Shown: positions 1-8,703, numbered from the stretch's first letter. The stretch: DNA of 64,000 nucleotides from UMGS1322 sp900550765 (GCA_958448705.1 CAUDEY010000007.1:22393-86392); one strand, 5' to 3'. The notes: generated by a model from the letters alone, not told the origin. A program made the numbers and translations.

Positions 1-341
1 TTCGTGATAAAGAGGATATGCTGGATATTCGGGATGAGCTTTCTGACCGCTTTGGAGAAGTTCCGCAAAGTGTGGACCATCTTTTGCATATTGCTTATAT
101 CCGGACAATGGCCGGCCGCCACGGGGTATCGGTTATTCGGGAAGAGAGCGGAAATACGGTGATGATTTTTTCCGCACCGGAGCTGAATAAGGTGTCTGAT
201 GCGGTGAACACCTTCTCCGCGCGCTGCGTGATTACGGCAGGAAGAGCCTTTGCCGTTGTGTTTAAAACAAAGGGAATTTCTGATGCGGAAAAGCTTTTAT
301 GGCTCAAAGAATTTTTGGAATATATGGATACACTTGGCTGA
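1..341 (+). CDS. mfd: Transcription-repair coupling factor Mfd, C-terminal end (partial)
   Basis: The 5' part lies outside the window. The reading frame is open from base 3, and the last ~113 residues are present. They contain the typical Mfd C-terminal domain opening (DIRDELSDRFGEVPQSVDHL), followed by a mixed alpha/beta segment that ends at a TGA. Mfd is the SF2 translocase that removes RNA polymerase stalled at DNA lesions and recruits UvrA; this end is its autoinhibitory D7 domain. The helicase motifs would lie upstream. The gene is followed by a foldase lipoprotein with its own promoter, so the two need not be cotranscribed. The identification rests on the tail only, but that tail is distinctive. 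Confidence 0.88.
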   Translation, partial: RDKEDMLDIRDELSDRFGEVPQSVDHLLHIAYIRTMAGRHGVSVIREESGNTVMIFSAPELNKVSDAVNTFSARCVITAGRAFAVVFKTKGISDAEKLLWLKEFLEYMDTLG

Positions 342-379
342 AATGTGCATGAAAAAATGATGAAATAGGTAAAAAAGAC

Positions 380-408
380 TTGATAGAAACGCCTATTTCT
401 TATATAAT
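380..408 (+). promoter_or_regulatory. Sigma-A promoter for the PrsA-like gene
   Basis: TTGATA at 380-385 and TATAAT at 403-408 are separated by 17 bases, about 30 bases upstream of the start codon at 440. Confidence 0.7.
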
Positions 409-439
409 AATATACGATTGTAAGATGGAGGTTTTATGT

Positions 440-1798
440 ATGAAAAAAATTCTCGCAGCAGTACTCGTGCTTTTGACCGCAGTTGGCGTATTTTCGGGCT
501 GTAACCTTGTAGAAGCAGATGACGGCAACGTGGTCATCGCTACGGTGAACGGCGTTTCTATATTGAAAAGCGATTATAATGAAATTTATAATTATTGGTA
601 TTATTATCTTGTAAACTCTTACGGATACACCGCTGATCAGGCCACACAAACGCTGGAGGGGATGAGCAGCGATATTTTAGAGCAGTTGATTGAGGAAGAA
701 TTGATTGCGCAAATGGCCGAAAAAGACGGCTTTTTGAATTATACGCAGGAGGATCGTGACGCGGCTGCTGCTGTGATCAATGAGGACAAGCAGTCCTATA
801 TCGAAAGTTTAGTTACACAGTATAAAAATGCTTTTGAAGGACAGGAAGTAAAGGGCAAAAATGAAGGAGAAAGCGACGAGGATTATTTCTATCGGATTGC
901 GGAGCAGAAGTATTATAAGAATTTAGAAGATAACGGTGTTACGGAAGAGGAACTGATTCAAGAACAGCTGAAGACCGCTGCACTTGAAAAGTACCAGGAA
1001 GATAAAATGAAAGATGTAACCGTGCTGGAATCGGATATTGTTACGGAATATGAGGAACAATATAACACACAGCTTGAGGCCTTGTCTACAGATTCGGCAT
1101 TTGTATCGGCTTGGAATGAATCTACCTATAAAACACTTGTTTATTATCGGGCCGGATATTCCCTGGTACAGCATATTTTGATCAGTTTTGAAGAAGAAGA
1201 TCAGAAAACGCTTCAGGCTTATGCGGAGACGATTGCTGAATATGATGAAGAGATCAATGATTATACTGCTGATATAGAAGAAGAAACGGATGAAGCTAAA
1301 AAAGCTGAGTATCAGCAGTCACTTGACAGAGCCAAGGAAGAGCAGGCTGAATATCAGCGGAAGTACGAAGAAGCTTTAACGGCGGCTAAGGCAAAAATAC
1401 AGGATCAGACCGATGAGGTATATGCGTCTGTTAAAGATGCTGATGAGGATACGTTTATCTCTGTTATGGTAGAAAAAACCGGCGATACCGGAATGAAAGA
1501 TGCCGATACGGCAAAAAAAGGATATCTTGTCGGCCCTGAGGATAATATGGCTGAGGAATTTTCTCAGATGGGACAATCCTTAGAGGCAGGACAGATAGGC
1601 GAACCGGTGGCAACATATTATGGATATCATATTATTCGCTGTATTAAAAAGCTCAATGAAGGCAAAGTTCCGTATGAGGATGTAAAGGAAGAGATTCAGC
1701 AATATCTAACGGAAACCAAAAAAGAAGAAGAATGGACGGCAATGATTGAAACCTGGAAAACGGAAGCGAAGATCAAAAAATATCCGAATAAGCTGTAA
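440..1798 (+). CDS. PrsA/SurA-like peptidyl-prolyl isomerase lipoprotein with coiled-coil insert
   Basis: The protein has 452 residues. The start at 440 is chosen because GGAGG lies 8 bases upstream and the next residues form a lipoprotein signal peptide (MKKILAAV..., lipobox FSGC, lipidated Cys21). It should sit on the outer face of the membrane and assist folding of secreted proteins. Residues ~30-200 form a SurA/trigger-factor-like helical N-domain. A parvulin-type PPIase core follows: QHILISF at ~244-250, and a C-terminal half with GYLVG, an AEEF stretch and YYGYHIIRC at ~393-401. Between the first strand and the rest of the parvulin core lies an extra charged helical segment (~252-312), rich in Glu, Lys and Ala, that looks like a coiled coil. 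Catalytic activity is unproven; many PrsA proteins act mainly as chaperones. Confidence 0.85.
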   Translation: MKKILAAVLVLLTAVGVFSGCNLVEADDGNVVIATVNGVSILKSDYNEIYNYWYYYLVNSYGYTADQATQTLEGMSSDILEQLIEEELIAQMAEKDGFLNYTQEDRDAAAAVINEDKQSYIESLVTQYKNAFEGQEVKGKNEGESDEDYFYRIAEQKYYKNLEDNGVTEEELIQEQLKTAALEKYQEDKMKDVTVLESDIVTEYEEQYNTQLEALSTDSAFVSAWNESTYKTLVYYRAGYSLVQHILISFEEEDQKTLQAYAETIAEYDEEINDYTADIEEETDEAKKAEYQQSLDRAKEEQAEYQRKYEEALTAAKAKIQDQTDEVYASVKDADEDTFISVMVEKTGDTGMKDADTAKKGYLVGPEDNMAEEFSQMGQSLEAGQIGEPVATYYGYHIIRCIKKLNEGKVPYEDVKEEIQQYLTETKKEEEWTAMIETWKTEAKIKKYPNKL

Positions 1799-1812
1799 TT
1801 CAGAAATATCAA

Positions 1813-1845
1813 AAAATAGCAGATGATAAGTCTGCTATTTTTTTA
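1813..1845 (+). terminator. Rho-independent terminator after the PrsA-like gene
   Basis: The stem AAAATAGCAGA pairs with TCTGCTATTTT across a 7-base loop and is followed by a run of T. Confidence 0.85.
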
Positions 1846-1930
1846 TAGAAAGAGAGCTTTTGAAAAAGACAAAGATCGATATTTTTTTCGCATATGCGGA
1901 AGAGACGGGTGGGCAGCAATCGGTCCCAAT

Positions 1931-2584
1931 TTATGTATTGCAGGGAAAACTTGACGTATTAGAAACGGCCGAGGGATAAAAATCGGTTCCGATAAAACTG
2001 TTTTGTGAAGGCATGGCACGCTGAGACACCGTGTTATAGGCAATTTGTCCTGCAGGAGAGATGCATACGGGCATACTGGCAGTAATATATACGATAACGA
2101 CTCCGTCAACGGAAGCAGTATAAGAATTCTGATTTTGATACGTGAATGTATCGGCAAAGTAAGAGTAGTGTATCGTCACCTCAAAGGGCCATATAGAATC
2201 GGTAGGAATCTGCATTTGCAGGCAGAAAGGAAGAATGAGCGTGCTTGGAGCAGTATAGCGTGTTCCTTCAAACAGATAAGTAACAGTACCTGGAAGCTCT
2301 AAATTCCCGCAAATATCCGCATAGGCATCATTAAAGTGCGGTGTTATCGTGAGCGAAGATTGCCCGGAGGCTGTACCGGTTCCGCCTGCATAAAGCGGTG
2401 TCACCTGTTCCGGAGCCTGTGAAATCTCCGTAGTGACGGCAAAGAGATCCCGATCCAGATCCATGCGTACGTTATCAAAGATTCTGGTTGCCAGAATGCA
2501 GGTATTGGAGCGGTTATCACAAATCCCTCTGCAGGAAGCAGTGTTTGCCGAGGAAGAAGAGGAACAGTTTATACAAGTAGCCAT
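1931..2584 (-). CDS. Cys-rich protein of unknown function, possible spore-layer protein
   Basis: The protein has 217 residues. The start at 2584 is supported by AGGAGGGT 6 bases upstream. There is no signal peptide or membrane segment. The first ~30 residues are rich in Ser and Cys (ATCINCSSSSSAN, SCRGICDN). Next comes a segment ATRIFDNVRMDLDRDLFA, which I have the impression recurs in uncharacterised clostridial proteins. The rest looks beta-rich, with several hydrophobic strands and isolated Cys residues. The upstream region carries a sequence matching the sigma-K consensus (separate entry). A Cys-rich, soluble, non-secreted protein behind such a promoter would fit a mother-cell spore coat or exosporium component. 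That role is an inference and no function is established. Confidence 0.6.
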   Translation of the reverse strand: MATCINCSSSSSANTASCRGICDNRSNTCILATRIFDNVRMDLDRDLFAVTTEISQAPEQVTPLYAGGTGTASGQSSLTITPHFNDAYADICGNLELPGTVTYLFEGTRYTAPSTLILPFCLQMQIPTDSIWPFEVTIHYSYFADTFTYQNQNSYTASVDGVVIVYITASMPVCISPAGQIAYNTVSQRAMPSQNSFIGTDFYPSAVSNTSSFPCNT

Positions 2585-2606
2585 AATGAAACCCTCCTAA
2601 CGCTTT

Positions 2607-2633
2607 TAGTATATGCGCGGAGGGCTTAAAAGT
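2607..2633 (-). promoter_or_regulatory. Sigma-K-like promoter for the Cys-rich protein gene
   Basis: On the minus strand, AC at 2633-2632 and CATATACTA at 2615-2607 are separated by 16 bases, matching the sigma-K pattern AC-N16/17-CATAnnnTA. No convincing TTGACA/TATAAT pair with normal spacing is present. The predicted transcript would start only ~16 bases before the ATG, leaving just enough room for the ribosome binding site. Confidence 0.4.
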
Positions 2634-2710
2634 TGCAAGAATTTTTAGAAGTTATTAATTTGATAAAAGATCAAATCCTTTTATTCGGCAGGAGAAAAAA
2701 GGTTATGTGT

Positions 2711-3718
2711 TTAAAAATCTTCAGGTTCATCCGTTTCCTCGAAAGGGGAGTCTGAGATTTCCTGAATGGAGTCTTTCTTTTTTGCTTTCGCGGGGATTGA
2801 TGAATAAATACCAAATACGGCTAAAATATATCCCAACACAACATTAAAAATGCAGTACTGCAGGGTAAGGGTTTGATCGGTATATTCAAAAATTGTATAG
2901 AGCTCTGTTTGGGATAAGAACAGATAAAAGAATGCTGCTGCACCGAAAAAAATAAGCAGTGCCAGGGAGAGCAAGGAAGCCTTGAGGAACAGTTTATCTT
3001 TGTTGCCGGCTGCTTTTATATAAAGATAAGTACCGCCGCTGCCAAGCAGGTATCCTGCTGCTGCTGCTGCTTGCGGTAAAAAAGCGCACAGCAGTCCAAA
3101 AATGACAGCGGCAATCAGCATTGCCAGCAGCATTAGCATGGTGGGAGAAAGACGTTGAACCAAAAAAGACTTTTGCTTTTCCGGTTGGTCTATTGGCTCT
3201 TGAGCATACTCTTCTTTTAAGGACAAAGAGGAGGAAGGGCGAACTTCTACCATTTCTTCGGCGGATACTTCTTGTGAAAATTCTTTGGCAGAATGCTGAG
3301 AGATCGTATCTGCATAAACAGCATCCTCCGTAGAAGGAAAGACATACATACGGTCTTTATTCAGCAGATATTCATCGGAATCAGCAGTAAAAATGATGTT
3401 GACATGCCGCAGGAATTCAGAAAAACGAGAAGCAAATGCTGTGATATAGGTAGGTTCTTCCAAAAGTTCAGGAGCAAACAAAATTTTAATGCCAGCTTTT
3501 AAAAATTTTAAGCGGCAAAAGTATTCGGCATTACACTTTAAATAGTATTCGATTTCTTTTTTCTGGTATCTGTTAAGGGACGGTAAATGAACGCACACGG
3601 TAATAAATTGATCGTCACTCGAAACGGTATACAGATATCCATCTATTTTTTTCAGCAGTAAGCCATTGAGTCCCTCTTCAAAGCCGATGTAATTTTGCAG
3701 TATTTCAAAAGCACTCAT
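2711..3718 (-). CDS. Membrane protein of unknown function with cytoplasmic N-domain
   Basis: The protein has 335 residues and I do not recognise it. Residues ~1-115 form a soluble alpha/beta-looking domain. Residues ~115-190 are a polar, low-complexity linker (SSSLSLKEEY, EEMVEVRPS). Then follow about four hydrophobic segments (roughly 195-215, 218-235, 245-268 and 285-305) and an acidic C-terminal tail (SPFEETDEPEDF). There is no signal peptide, so the N-domain is probably cytoplasmic. The ATG at 3718 has a GAGG 5 bases upstream and a good sigma-A promoter. The gene stands alone between the Cys-rich protein gene and the phospholipase-like gene, all on the minus strand. Nothing in the context suggests a role. 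Confidence 0.6.
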   Translation of the reverse strand: MSAFEILQNYIGFEEGLNGLLLKKIDGYLYTVSSDDQFITVCVHLPSLNRYQKKEIEYYLKCNAEYFCRLKFLKAGIKILFAPELLEEPTYITAFASRFSEFLRHVNIIFTADSDEYLLNKDRMYVFPSTEDAVYADTISQHSAKEFSQEVSAEEMVEVRPSSSLSLKEEYAQEPIDQPEKQKSFLVQRLSPTMLMLLAMLIAAVIFGLLCAFLPQAAAAAGYLLGSGGTYLYIKAAGNKDKLFLKASLLSLALLIFFGAAAFFYLFLSQTELYTIFEYTDQTLTLQYCIFNVVLGYILAVFGIYSSIPAKAKKKDSIQEISDSPFEETDEPEDF

Positions 3719-3752
3719 AATAACCTCATCGTTTTCTTAGATTCACACGTAT

Positions 3753-3781
3753 AGTATACCACAAAATGGCGGGATATTCAA
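3753..3781 (-). promoter_or_regulatory. Sigma-A promoter for the 335-residue membrane protein
   Basis: On the minus strand, TTGAAT (3781-3776) and TATACT (3758-3753) are separated by 17 bases. It lies directly downstream of the terminator of the preceding gene. Confidence 0.65.
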
Positions 3782-3782
3782 T

Positions 3783-3812
3783 AAAAAAACTGCCTGAACA
3801 TGTCAGGCAGTT
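3783..3812 (-). terminator. Rho-independent terminator of the phospholipase C-like gene
   Basis: Read on the minus strand, AACTGCCTGA and TCAGGCAGTT form a stem followed by seven T. Confidence 0.88.
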
Positions 3813-3817
3813 GAGAA

Positions 3818-4858
3818 TCAATCGATTTTTTCAAGCAACGCGGCGATTTTAGGAGCCAAAGCTTCTTCTTCTTTTTTAAAGATGACATCGTAAAATTTCA
3901 GCAGCATCGGCGCGTTCCAGGCAATGCCGGTTAAGAAGGAATTTCCACCGATCGCATGAATTGCCTGCACACTGGTAGTTTTGCCGCCGTTATAACTGTC
4001 AAATACGGTAGAAATCAATTGTGTAGCATTGGCTATTCCCTTATCAAACAGCTCATCAACACTATCGGTGTATTCATAGCGTGCATCCCAAGGAGCAAGC
4101 CAAGGGGTATGCTTTTCGTTCATAAAGTCAATATCCTTCTCGTAAGGGCCGTAAACGGTTTTGGTAAAATATCCGCGGACAAACTCCTTGGAAAAGGCCT
4201 CATAGATAGCAGTGATCGGTTTCAGCAAGCCGGGCTTAATTCGTTTTTTCATCCGTGCATTCATATCCTGGTAAGCTTTAATGACGTCTTCCCGAGAAAT
4301 ATCTTTTCCGTAAATAGTTTTGACGTTTACGGGATAAATACGGCAAATTTCCAAAAGCTCATTGTAGGTTACCCAAAACATATCGTCAATATTGATTTCA
4401 CTTGGTGTTTTATTCATATGTTTTTTGAGCATGATTTGATCGATAGCTGTATTGATACGTTTACGGTAGAGGTCAAAGCGCTCTACCAGCGGCGTATTGG
4501 GGGTAGCAAAACCCGAACGGTATAATATGTAAGGGTTTACCGCACAATCCACTGCATAGTGTACAAGATAGCCGTAAAAATAGGGAAGAATGATCTCTCT
4601 ATCGGCATCCTCCTGCTTGGCGATATAACGATATATAAGGGACATCCACTCATCGACGGAGCGTTCATGAAGCATCATGGACATCCGGTGGATGCTTACG
4701 TCCGGTTTTAAGGGAACGCCAAAGTAATTAAAGAAATCAGGCCCCTGAAGTCCCAGGTCATAAACACTTTTGCGTTTATTTAAAACTTCCTGTATTTCCT
4801 CAGGCAGTTTTTCTAAAACCTTTTGGCCGGCTATGTAATGCGTAAAAAATCCTGGCAT
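3818..4858 (-). CDS. Zinc-dependent phospholipase C family protein
   Basis: The protein has 346 residues. It opens with MPGFFTHYIAGQKVLEKLP and continues with GLQGPDFFNYFGVP at ~34-47, the signature of the Zn-dependent PLC/S1-P1 nuclease-like fold (Pfam Zn_dep_PLPC). In that family the N-terminal His-containing segments and the GPD motif bind metal. Further His residues (HRMSMMLHER at ~57-66, HYAVDC at ~100-105) fit the helical metal-binding core. There is no signal peptide, so the protein appears cytoplasmic, as is common for the clostridial members annotated from genomes. Their substrate is not known. AGGAGT lies 9 bases before the ATG. A strong terminator follows. Confidence 0.75.
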   Translation of the reverse strand: MPGFFTHYIAGQKVLEKLPEEIQEVLNKRKSVYDLGLQGPDFFNYFGVPLKPDVSIHRMSMMLHERSVDEWMSLIYRYIAKQEDADREIILPYFYGYLVHYAVDCAVNPYILYRSGFATPNTPLVERFDLYRKRINTAIDQIMLKKHMNKTPSEINIDDMFWVTYNELLEICRIYPVNVKTIYGKDISREDVIKAYQDMNARMKKRIKPGLLKPITAIYEAFSKEFVRGYFTKTVYGPYEKDIDFMNEKHTPWLAPWDARYEYTDSVDELFDKGIANATQLISTVFDSYNGGKTTSVQAIHAIGGNSFLTGIAWNAPMLLKFYDVIFKKEEEALAPKIAALLEKID

Positions 4859-4962
4859 GGGTGTACACTCCTAACAGTTTATATTTTCGTACTTTATTAT
4901 TATAATATATTTTTATTTATTTGAACAGAGATATTTTACAAAATAATGCACAAAAATTAAAG

Positions 4963-5484
4963 TTATTTTGCATAGTTCGATAAATCTACTTTGTACCGGC
5001 GCATATGGATATGATCTTCTTTGTTATATATTTTATTTAAAAGAATGCCGCCGTTTTTTTCTATGATTTTCGCGCTTCCAAGGTTGTCGTCGCGGCAGGT
5101 GATAATGATGTTAGAAAAACCACGTGCCGCGGCTTTTTCCAACAGTTTTGCACAGATCATAGTACCGTAGCCGCATTTCCTGTGCGAAGGCGGTACGCCG
5201 TAGCCGAGCTGCCCGGCAAAAAGGAGATTATGCTGTGTCTCGCGGTGGCGCAGATCTCCCTGCGCAAAAATGGTACCGGTTTTGTCGGTTAAAAAATACC
5301 GTGTATATGGCGATGTTTTTGCGCTGAGGCCGATCCCGGCAGCATGCTTTATACAAGTCCGTACAAAATAGGCGAATAAAGATGGGTCTGTAATGCCTAA
5401 AAAGGGAGTCCCCGCAACGGCATAATCATCTATCATATCGGCAAAAGCCGAATAAGTTAGTTTATCTGCTGTAATCAGTTCCAT
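4963..5484 (-). CDS. GNAT family N-acetyltransferase
   Basis: The protein has 173 residues. GNAT motif A is visible as GQLGYGVPPSHRKCGYGTM at ~92-110, containing the acetyl-CoA pyrophosphate-binding loop (R/K-x-x-GYG). Motif B is visible at ~128-143 (ITCRDDNLGSAKIIEKNGG). The enzyme transfers acetyl from acetyl-CoA to an amine; the acceptor cannot be told from sequence. The start at 5484 has GGAGG 7 bases upstream. An extended -10 (TGC-TATAAT on the minus strand, 5516-5508) lies ~25 bases before it. It is probably an independent transcription unit. The N-terminal ~70 residues are less typical and may shape the acceptor site. Confidence 0.8.
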   Translation of the reverse strand: MELITADKLTYSAFADMIDDYAVAGTPFLGITDPSLFAYFVRTCIKHAAGIGLSAKTSPYTRYFLTDKTGTIFAQGDLRHRETQHNLLFAGQLGYGVPPSHRKCGYGTMICAKLLEKAAARGFSNIIITCRDDNLGSAKIIEKNGGILLNKIYNKEDHIHMRRYKVDLSNYAK

Positions 5485-5524
5485 TTTGATGCCTCCAAAC
5501 AGTACTGATTATAGCATAAAAATA

Positions 5525-6196
5525 TTATTTTTTAAACCTTTTTCTTTTTTTTCCTGTAAGGGGATGCAGGCTGCTGCCTGCTTCTGTTTGAAAAATTCTT
5601 CGGGTACGGAAGACTGTTATTTTTTGTGAAAGCAAAATGGGAACTACACTGATGCAGCAGGAAAGACATGCTGCGGTAAAAGCAGAGGGAGCCAGTAAAG
5701 TTGAATAGCCTCCGCGGAAAATAAGAATGGAGTTAAAGACCAGGATAGACACGATGCTGTTAAAAATAGCCGAGGAGCGGCTGTAGGCAAAAATAATGGA
5801 CAAAAGGCTGCAAACCAAAGAATAAATGACGAAAGGCTCATAAATGTATCCCTTGGGCTGAGGCGAAATGAAAAGAGAAAGCATAAAAATGCAAAAAGCA
5901 GTAAAAGCGCTGCAGAAGATGCTGCGCAGCGGATGGGAAAGATTGATTAAAAGGTATACCGAGAAACTTAAAAGTAAAAGGTAGGGAACCCAGAATATGG
6001 ATACTCCTTCAAACGTATAGGGAGAAACCATATAGGAAAGGATCAAAGCAAAAAACAAGGCGAGTGTCCATTTACGGCTTAAAAATAATGTAAAACAAAG
6101 TTCCTGTCCATGCCCGGCAAGCAAAAAGATTGTGGCAACCATAATAATCACAATACCTAACGGCAATCCAAACACCCTCTTAAAATAATTTTCCAA
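5525..6196 (-). CDS. Polytopic membrane protein of unknown function
   Basis: The protein has up to 223 residues. About six hydrophobic helices are visible (roughly residues 11-28, 42-58, 65-85, 92-110, 122-160 and 165-190), followed by a basic tail ending GKKRKRFKK, which places the C-terminus in the cytoplasm. I do not recognise the family; the size and hydrophobicity resemble small integral proteins or ECF-type S components, but no substrate motif is visible. The start is uncertain. TTG at 6196 has no good ribosome binding site, while an AGAGG precedes an in-frame TTG about ten codons later (near 6166). It lies upstream of the GNAT gene on the same strand. Confidence 0.5.
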   Translation of the reverse strand: MENYFKRVFGLPLGIVIIMVATIFLLAGHGQELCFTLFLSRKWTLALFFALILSYMVSPYTFEGVSIFWVPYLLLLSFSVYLLINLSHPLRSIFCSAFTAFCIFMLSLFISPQPKGYIYEPFVIYSLVCSLLSIIFAYSRSSAIFNSIVSILVFNSILIFRGGYSTLLAPSAFTAACLSCCISVVPILLSQKITVFRTRRIFQTEAGSSLHPLTGKKRKRFKK

Positions 6197-6280
6197 TGCG
6201 TTATATTGTATTCAGGAAAAGACCTGAAAATTAAACGATTTGGAGGTTTTTCATAGTGTTTGCATTTTTAAAAAAAACAT

Positions 6281-7129
6281 TCATTTAAAACTGCCGGGGG
6301 TGCAGCCGGTTTGTTTTTGGAAAAACTTAGCAAAATGATGAACGTCGGAAAAACCGGTTTCAGAGGCCACTTCGGTAACTGTCATGGAAGTGGATTGCAA
6401 CAGATCCAACGCTTTTGTCAAACGATAATTGAGCAGGTACTGATGCAGAGATTTTCCTGTGTGCTGCAGCATAAGCCGATTCAGATAATTAGGATGAAAG
6501 TTCAGCTCATTGCCGATATCGCCGTTGGAAATATGGCGTTTATAGTTGGCTTGTATATAACGGATTACAAGATCCACGGTTTTTTGGGGCGAAGGGGCAA
6601 AGCCGGTCATCAGTGTACGTGCGGCTGAGGAAAGCAGCTGTTTGAGCAAGGCGGAGATTTTTTCGGCAAAAAAGAAGCGTTTGGTGGTATATTCCTCAAG
6701 CATTTGCTGGATCAGGGAGAGCATCTGATGCTGGTCGTTTAAAAGAAAGGGCGCGTTGAATTGAGGCACATCGGTAAAATGAAGCTGTTCAAATTGGTTT
6801 TCTTTCTGAAAATTTTCAAGACCGGAAGCCGGAACTACCGGGATGGAGTGATGGGAAAAGTTTATGGAAAAATCAAAATTGATTCCTACCAGCAGCACGT
6901 TTTTTTGCGGCGTGTGCAGATGATAAGGAACACCTGAAGGAATATAGAGCAGGGAATTTTCATTCAGCGTATAGATTTGATGATCGGCAGTCATTGCATA
7001 ATTTCCATTGATGCAATAAAAAAGCCGCTGGTCATATCCGATTTGAATGTGGGAGGTGAATTCGGGAATCAGTTCAATATAGTGGATATATCTGAGAAAG
7101 GGTAAAATATGCGCAAGATCCATATCCAT
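6281..7129 (-). CDS. AraC family transcriptional regulator
   Basis: The protein has 282 residues when started at ATG 7129 (GGAGGA 11 bases upstream). The frame stays open further upstream to 7228, but that stretch reads through the divergent promoter and is unlikely to be translated. Residues ~1-140 form a cupin-like sugar-sensing domain (LLYIPSGVPYHLHTPQ at ~67-82). The last ~100 residues contain two helix-turn-helix units (ISNGDIGNELNFHPNYLNRL and MTVTEVASETGFSDVHHFAK), followed by the usual GCTPGSFK end. It is transcribed divergently from the L-fucose/L-arabinose isomerase-family gene, so it most likely controls that gene in response to a sugar. The inducer is unknown. Confidence 0.88.
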   Translation of the reverse strand: MDMDLAHILPFLRYIHYIELIPEFTSHIQIGYDQRLFYCINGNYAMTADHQIYTLNENSLLYIPSGVPYHLHTPQKNVLLVGINFDFSINFSHHSIPVVPASGLENFQKENQFEQLHFTDVPQFNAPFLLNDQHQMLSLIQQMLEEYTTKRFFFAEKISALLKQLLSSAARTLMTGFAPSPQKTVDLVIRYIQANYKRHISNGDIGNELNFHPNYLNRLMLQHTGKSLHQYLLNYRLTKALDLLQSTSMTVTEVASETGFSDVHHFAKFFQKQTGCTPGSFK

Positions 7130-7157
7130 AGAATAATATTCCTCCGTAGGTTTATTT

Positions 7158-7185
7158 TTGACAAAAAAATGTTTATTTTTATACT
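7158..7185 (+). promoter_or_regulatory. Sigma-A promoter of the isomerase / GH99-like operon
   Basis: TTGACA (7158-7163) and TATACT (7180-7185) are 16 bases apart. A second possible -10, TATAAT at 7208-7213, lies closer to the gene. The short arms GGTTTA (7149-7154) and TAAACC (7189-7194) flank the promoter, and GTTTATTTTT is repeated in direct orientation. These could be binding sites for the divergently encoded AraC protein. Confidence 0.6.
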
Positions 7186-7248
7186 TTATTAAACCATAAA
7201 AAAGCAGTATAATCAAGTAAAAGTTCAAGAAAAAGGAGAATTTATTTT

Positions 7249-8703
7249 ATGTTGGAAAGAGTTCCGGCTAAAAAGCCGGTGATCGGTATTTTTGCGGTTG
7301 CTCACGGCACTTATTGGCATCAGTTCCCGGGCCTTAAGGAGAATATGCAAAAATATCATCAGGATTTTGTGGCTTTGGTGGCGAAAAACGAGGTTGAAAT
7401 TGTTGATTTAGGTATTGTGGATGACAGTATCACGGCAAATGAAACAGCGGCAGCGTTTAATGCAAAAAATGTGAATCTTATTTTCTGCAATATGATTACC
7501 TATGCGACCTCCTCTGTATTTGCACCGGTTCTGCGCAATTGTGATGCACCCATGGTTCTTACCGCCCTGCAGCCCAGAAGCGCCATGGATTATGAAAATG
7601 CCAATACCTTTATGCAGCTGGAAAATGATAATATCTGTTCGGTACCGGAATTTTGCGGGGTTGCTTCCAGAATGAATAAGCAGATATATGATATTATTAT
7701 CGGTACGCTCTATCATGACGAAAAGGCGGAAGCGGCCATTCGGGAATGGTGCTTGATTGCCAAAGCCCTACGTACGCTGAAGGGCGCCAGAATCGGTCTT
7801 ATGGGGCATGTTCTTGAGGCCATGTATGATATGCATACCGATCCTACGGCCGTTTTCACAGCGTTTGGGATTCATGTGCCGCTTTTGGAGATCGATGATC
7901 TGCTTACGGAATATCATAAGGTAACCGATGCGGAGATTGCGGAGCAGACGGCGATTATTCAGGAAGAATTTGATATGCCTGAACCCAAAAGCGATCCTGT
8001 TACGATGAAGCTTACGGACGAGGATCTTTTCTATGCGGCCAAGGCAGCTGCGGCGCTGGAGCGTTTTCGAAAGGAATATAAGCTGGACGGATTGGCTTAT
8101 TTTTATGCCGGTGCTGAGGGCAGCGAAAACAGAAAGCTTGCCAGCTCGCTGATTTTAGGAAATTCTATGCTGATCGCGCGCGGTGTTCCCATGTGCGGGG
8201 AGTTTGATATTAAGACCTGTATTGCCATGCTGATTATGGATACCATCGGCATCGGCGGCAGCTTTGCTGAAATCCATCCGTTTGATTTTGACGGTAACTG
8301 TATTTTGGTAGGGCATGACGGCCCGCATCATATTCAGCTTGCACAGGGGAAACCGGTAGTTCGTTCTTTAAAGAAATATCATGGGAAGGAAGGAAGCGGT
8401 GCGTCGGTGGAGTTTAAGCTGAAAGAAGGTCCCTTTACAATGCTGGGAATCAACCAGACGGCGGACGGAAGCTTCCGTTTTGTGATCGGGGAGGGAATCT
8501 CTAACGCAGGAGCGATTCCTGCAACGGGAAATACCAACACCAGGGCTTCGTATTTGCCGGATACGCCCACTTTTATTAAAAACTGGTGTCTGGCCGGTCC
8601 TACACATCATTTTGCTATGGGAACCGGGAATTACGCCGGTACATTGGAAAAGCTGGGGGAGGTACTGGGCGTTGAGACGATCGTTGTAGGAACCAATCAA
8701 TAA
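7249..8703 (+). CDS. L-fucose/L-arabinose isomerase family protein
   Basis: The protein has 484 residues with GGAG 9 bases before the ATG. It belongs to the family that interconverts aldose and ketose sugars using a divalent metal. Putative metal ligands follow the arabinose isomerase pattern: Glu290 (YFYAGAEGSEN), Glu318 (MCGEFDIKT), His356 (LVGHDGPHH) and His453/454 (AGPTHHFAMG). The N-terminal Rossmann-like domain starts at KKPVIGIFAVAHGTYWHQFPG. The exact sugar cannot be assigned; the family includes enzymes for L-arabinose, L-fucose and rarer deoxysugars. The gene is cotranscribed with the GH99-like gene 13 bases downstream and is divergent from an AraC regulator, suggesting intake of a sugar released from a glycan. 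Confidence 0.8.
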   Translation: MLERVPAKKPVIGIFAVAHGTYWHQFPGLKENMQKYHQDFVALVAKNEVEIVDLGIVDDSITANETAAAFNAKNVNLIFCNMITYATSSVFAPVLRNCDAPMVLTALQPRSAMDYENANTFMQLENDNICSVPEFCGVASRMNKQIYDIIIGTLYHDEKAEAAIREWCLIAKALRTLKGARIGLMGHVLEAMYDMHTDPTAVFTAFGIHVPLLEIDDLLTEYHKVTDAEIAEQTAIIQEEFDMPEPKSDPVTMKLTDEDLFYAAKAAAALERFRKEYKLDGLAYFYAGAEGSENRKLASSLILGNSMLIARGVPMCGEFDIKTCIAMLIMDTIGIGGSFAEIHPFDFDGNCILVGHDGPHHIQLAQGKPVVRSLKKYHGKEGSGASVEFKLKEGPFTMLGINQTADGSFRFVIGEGISNAGAIPATGNTNTRASYLPDTPTFIKNWCLAGPTHHFAMGTGNYAGTLEKLGEVLGVETIVVGTNQ

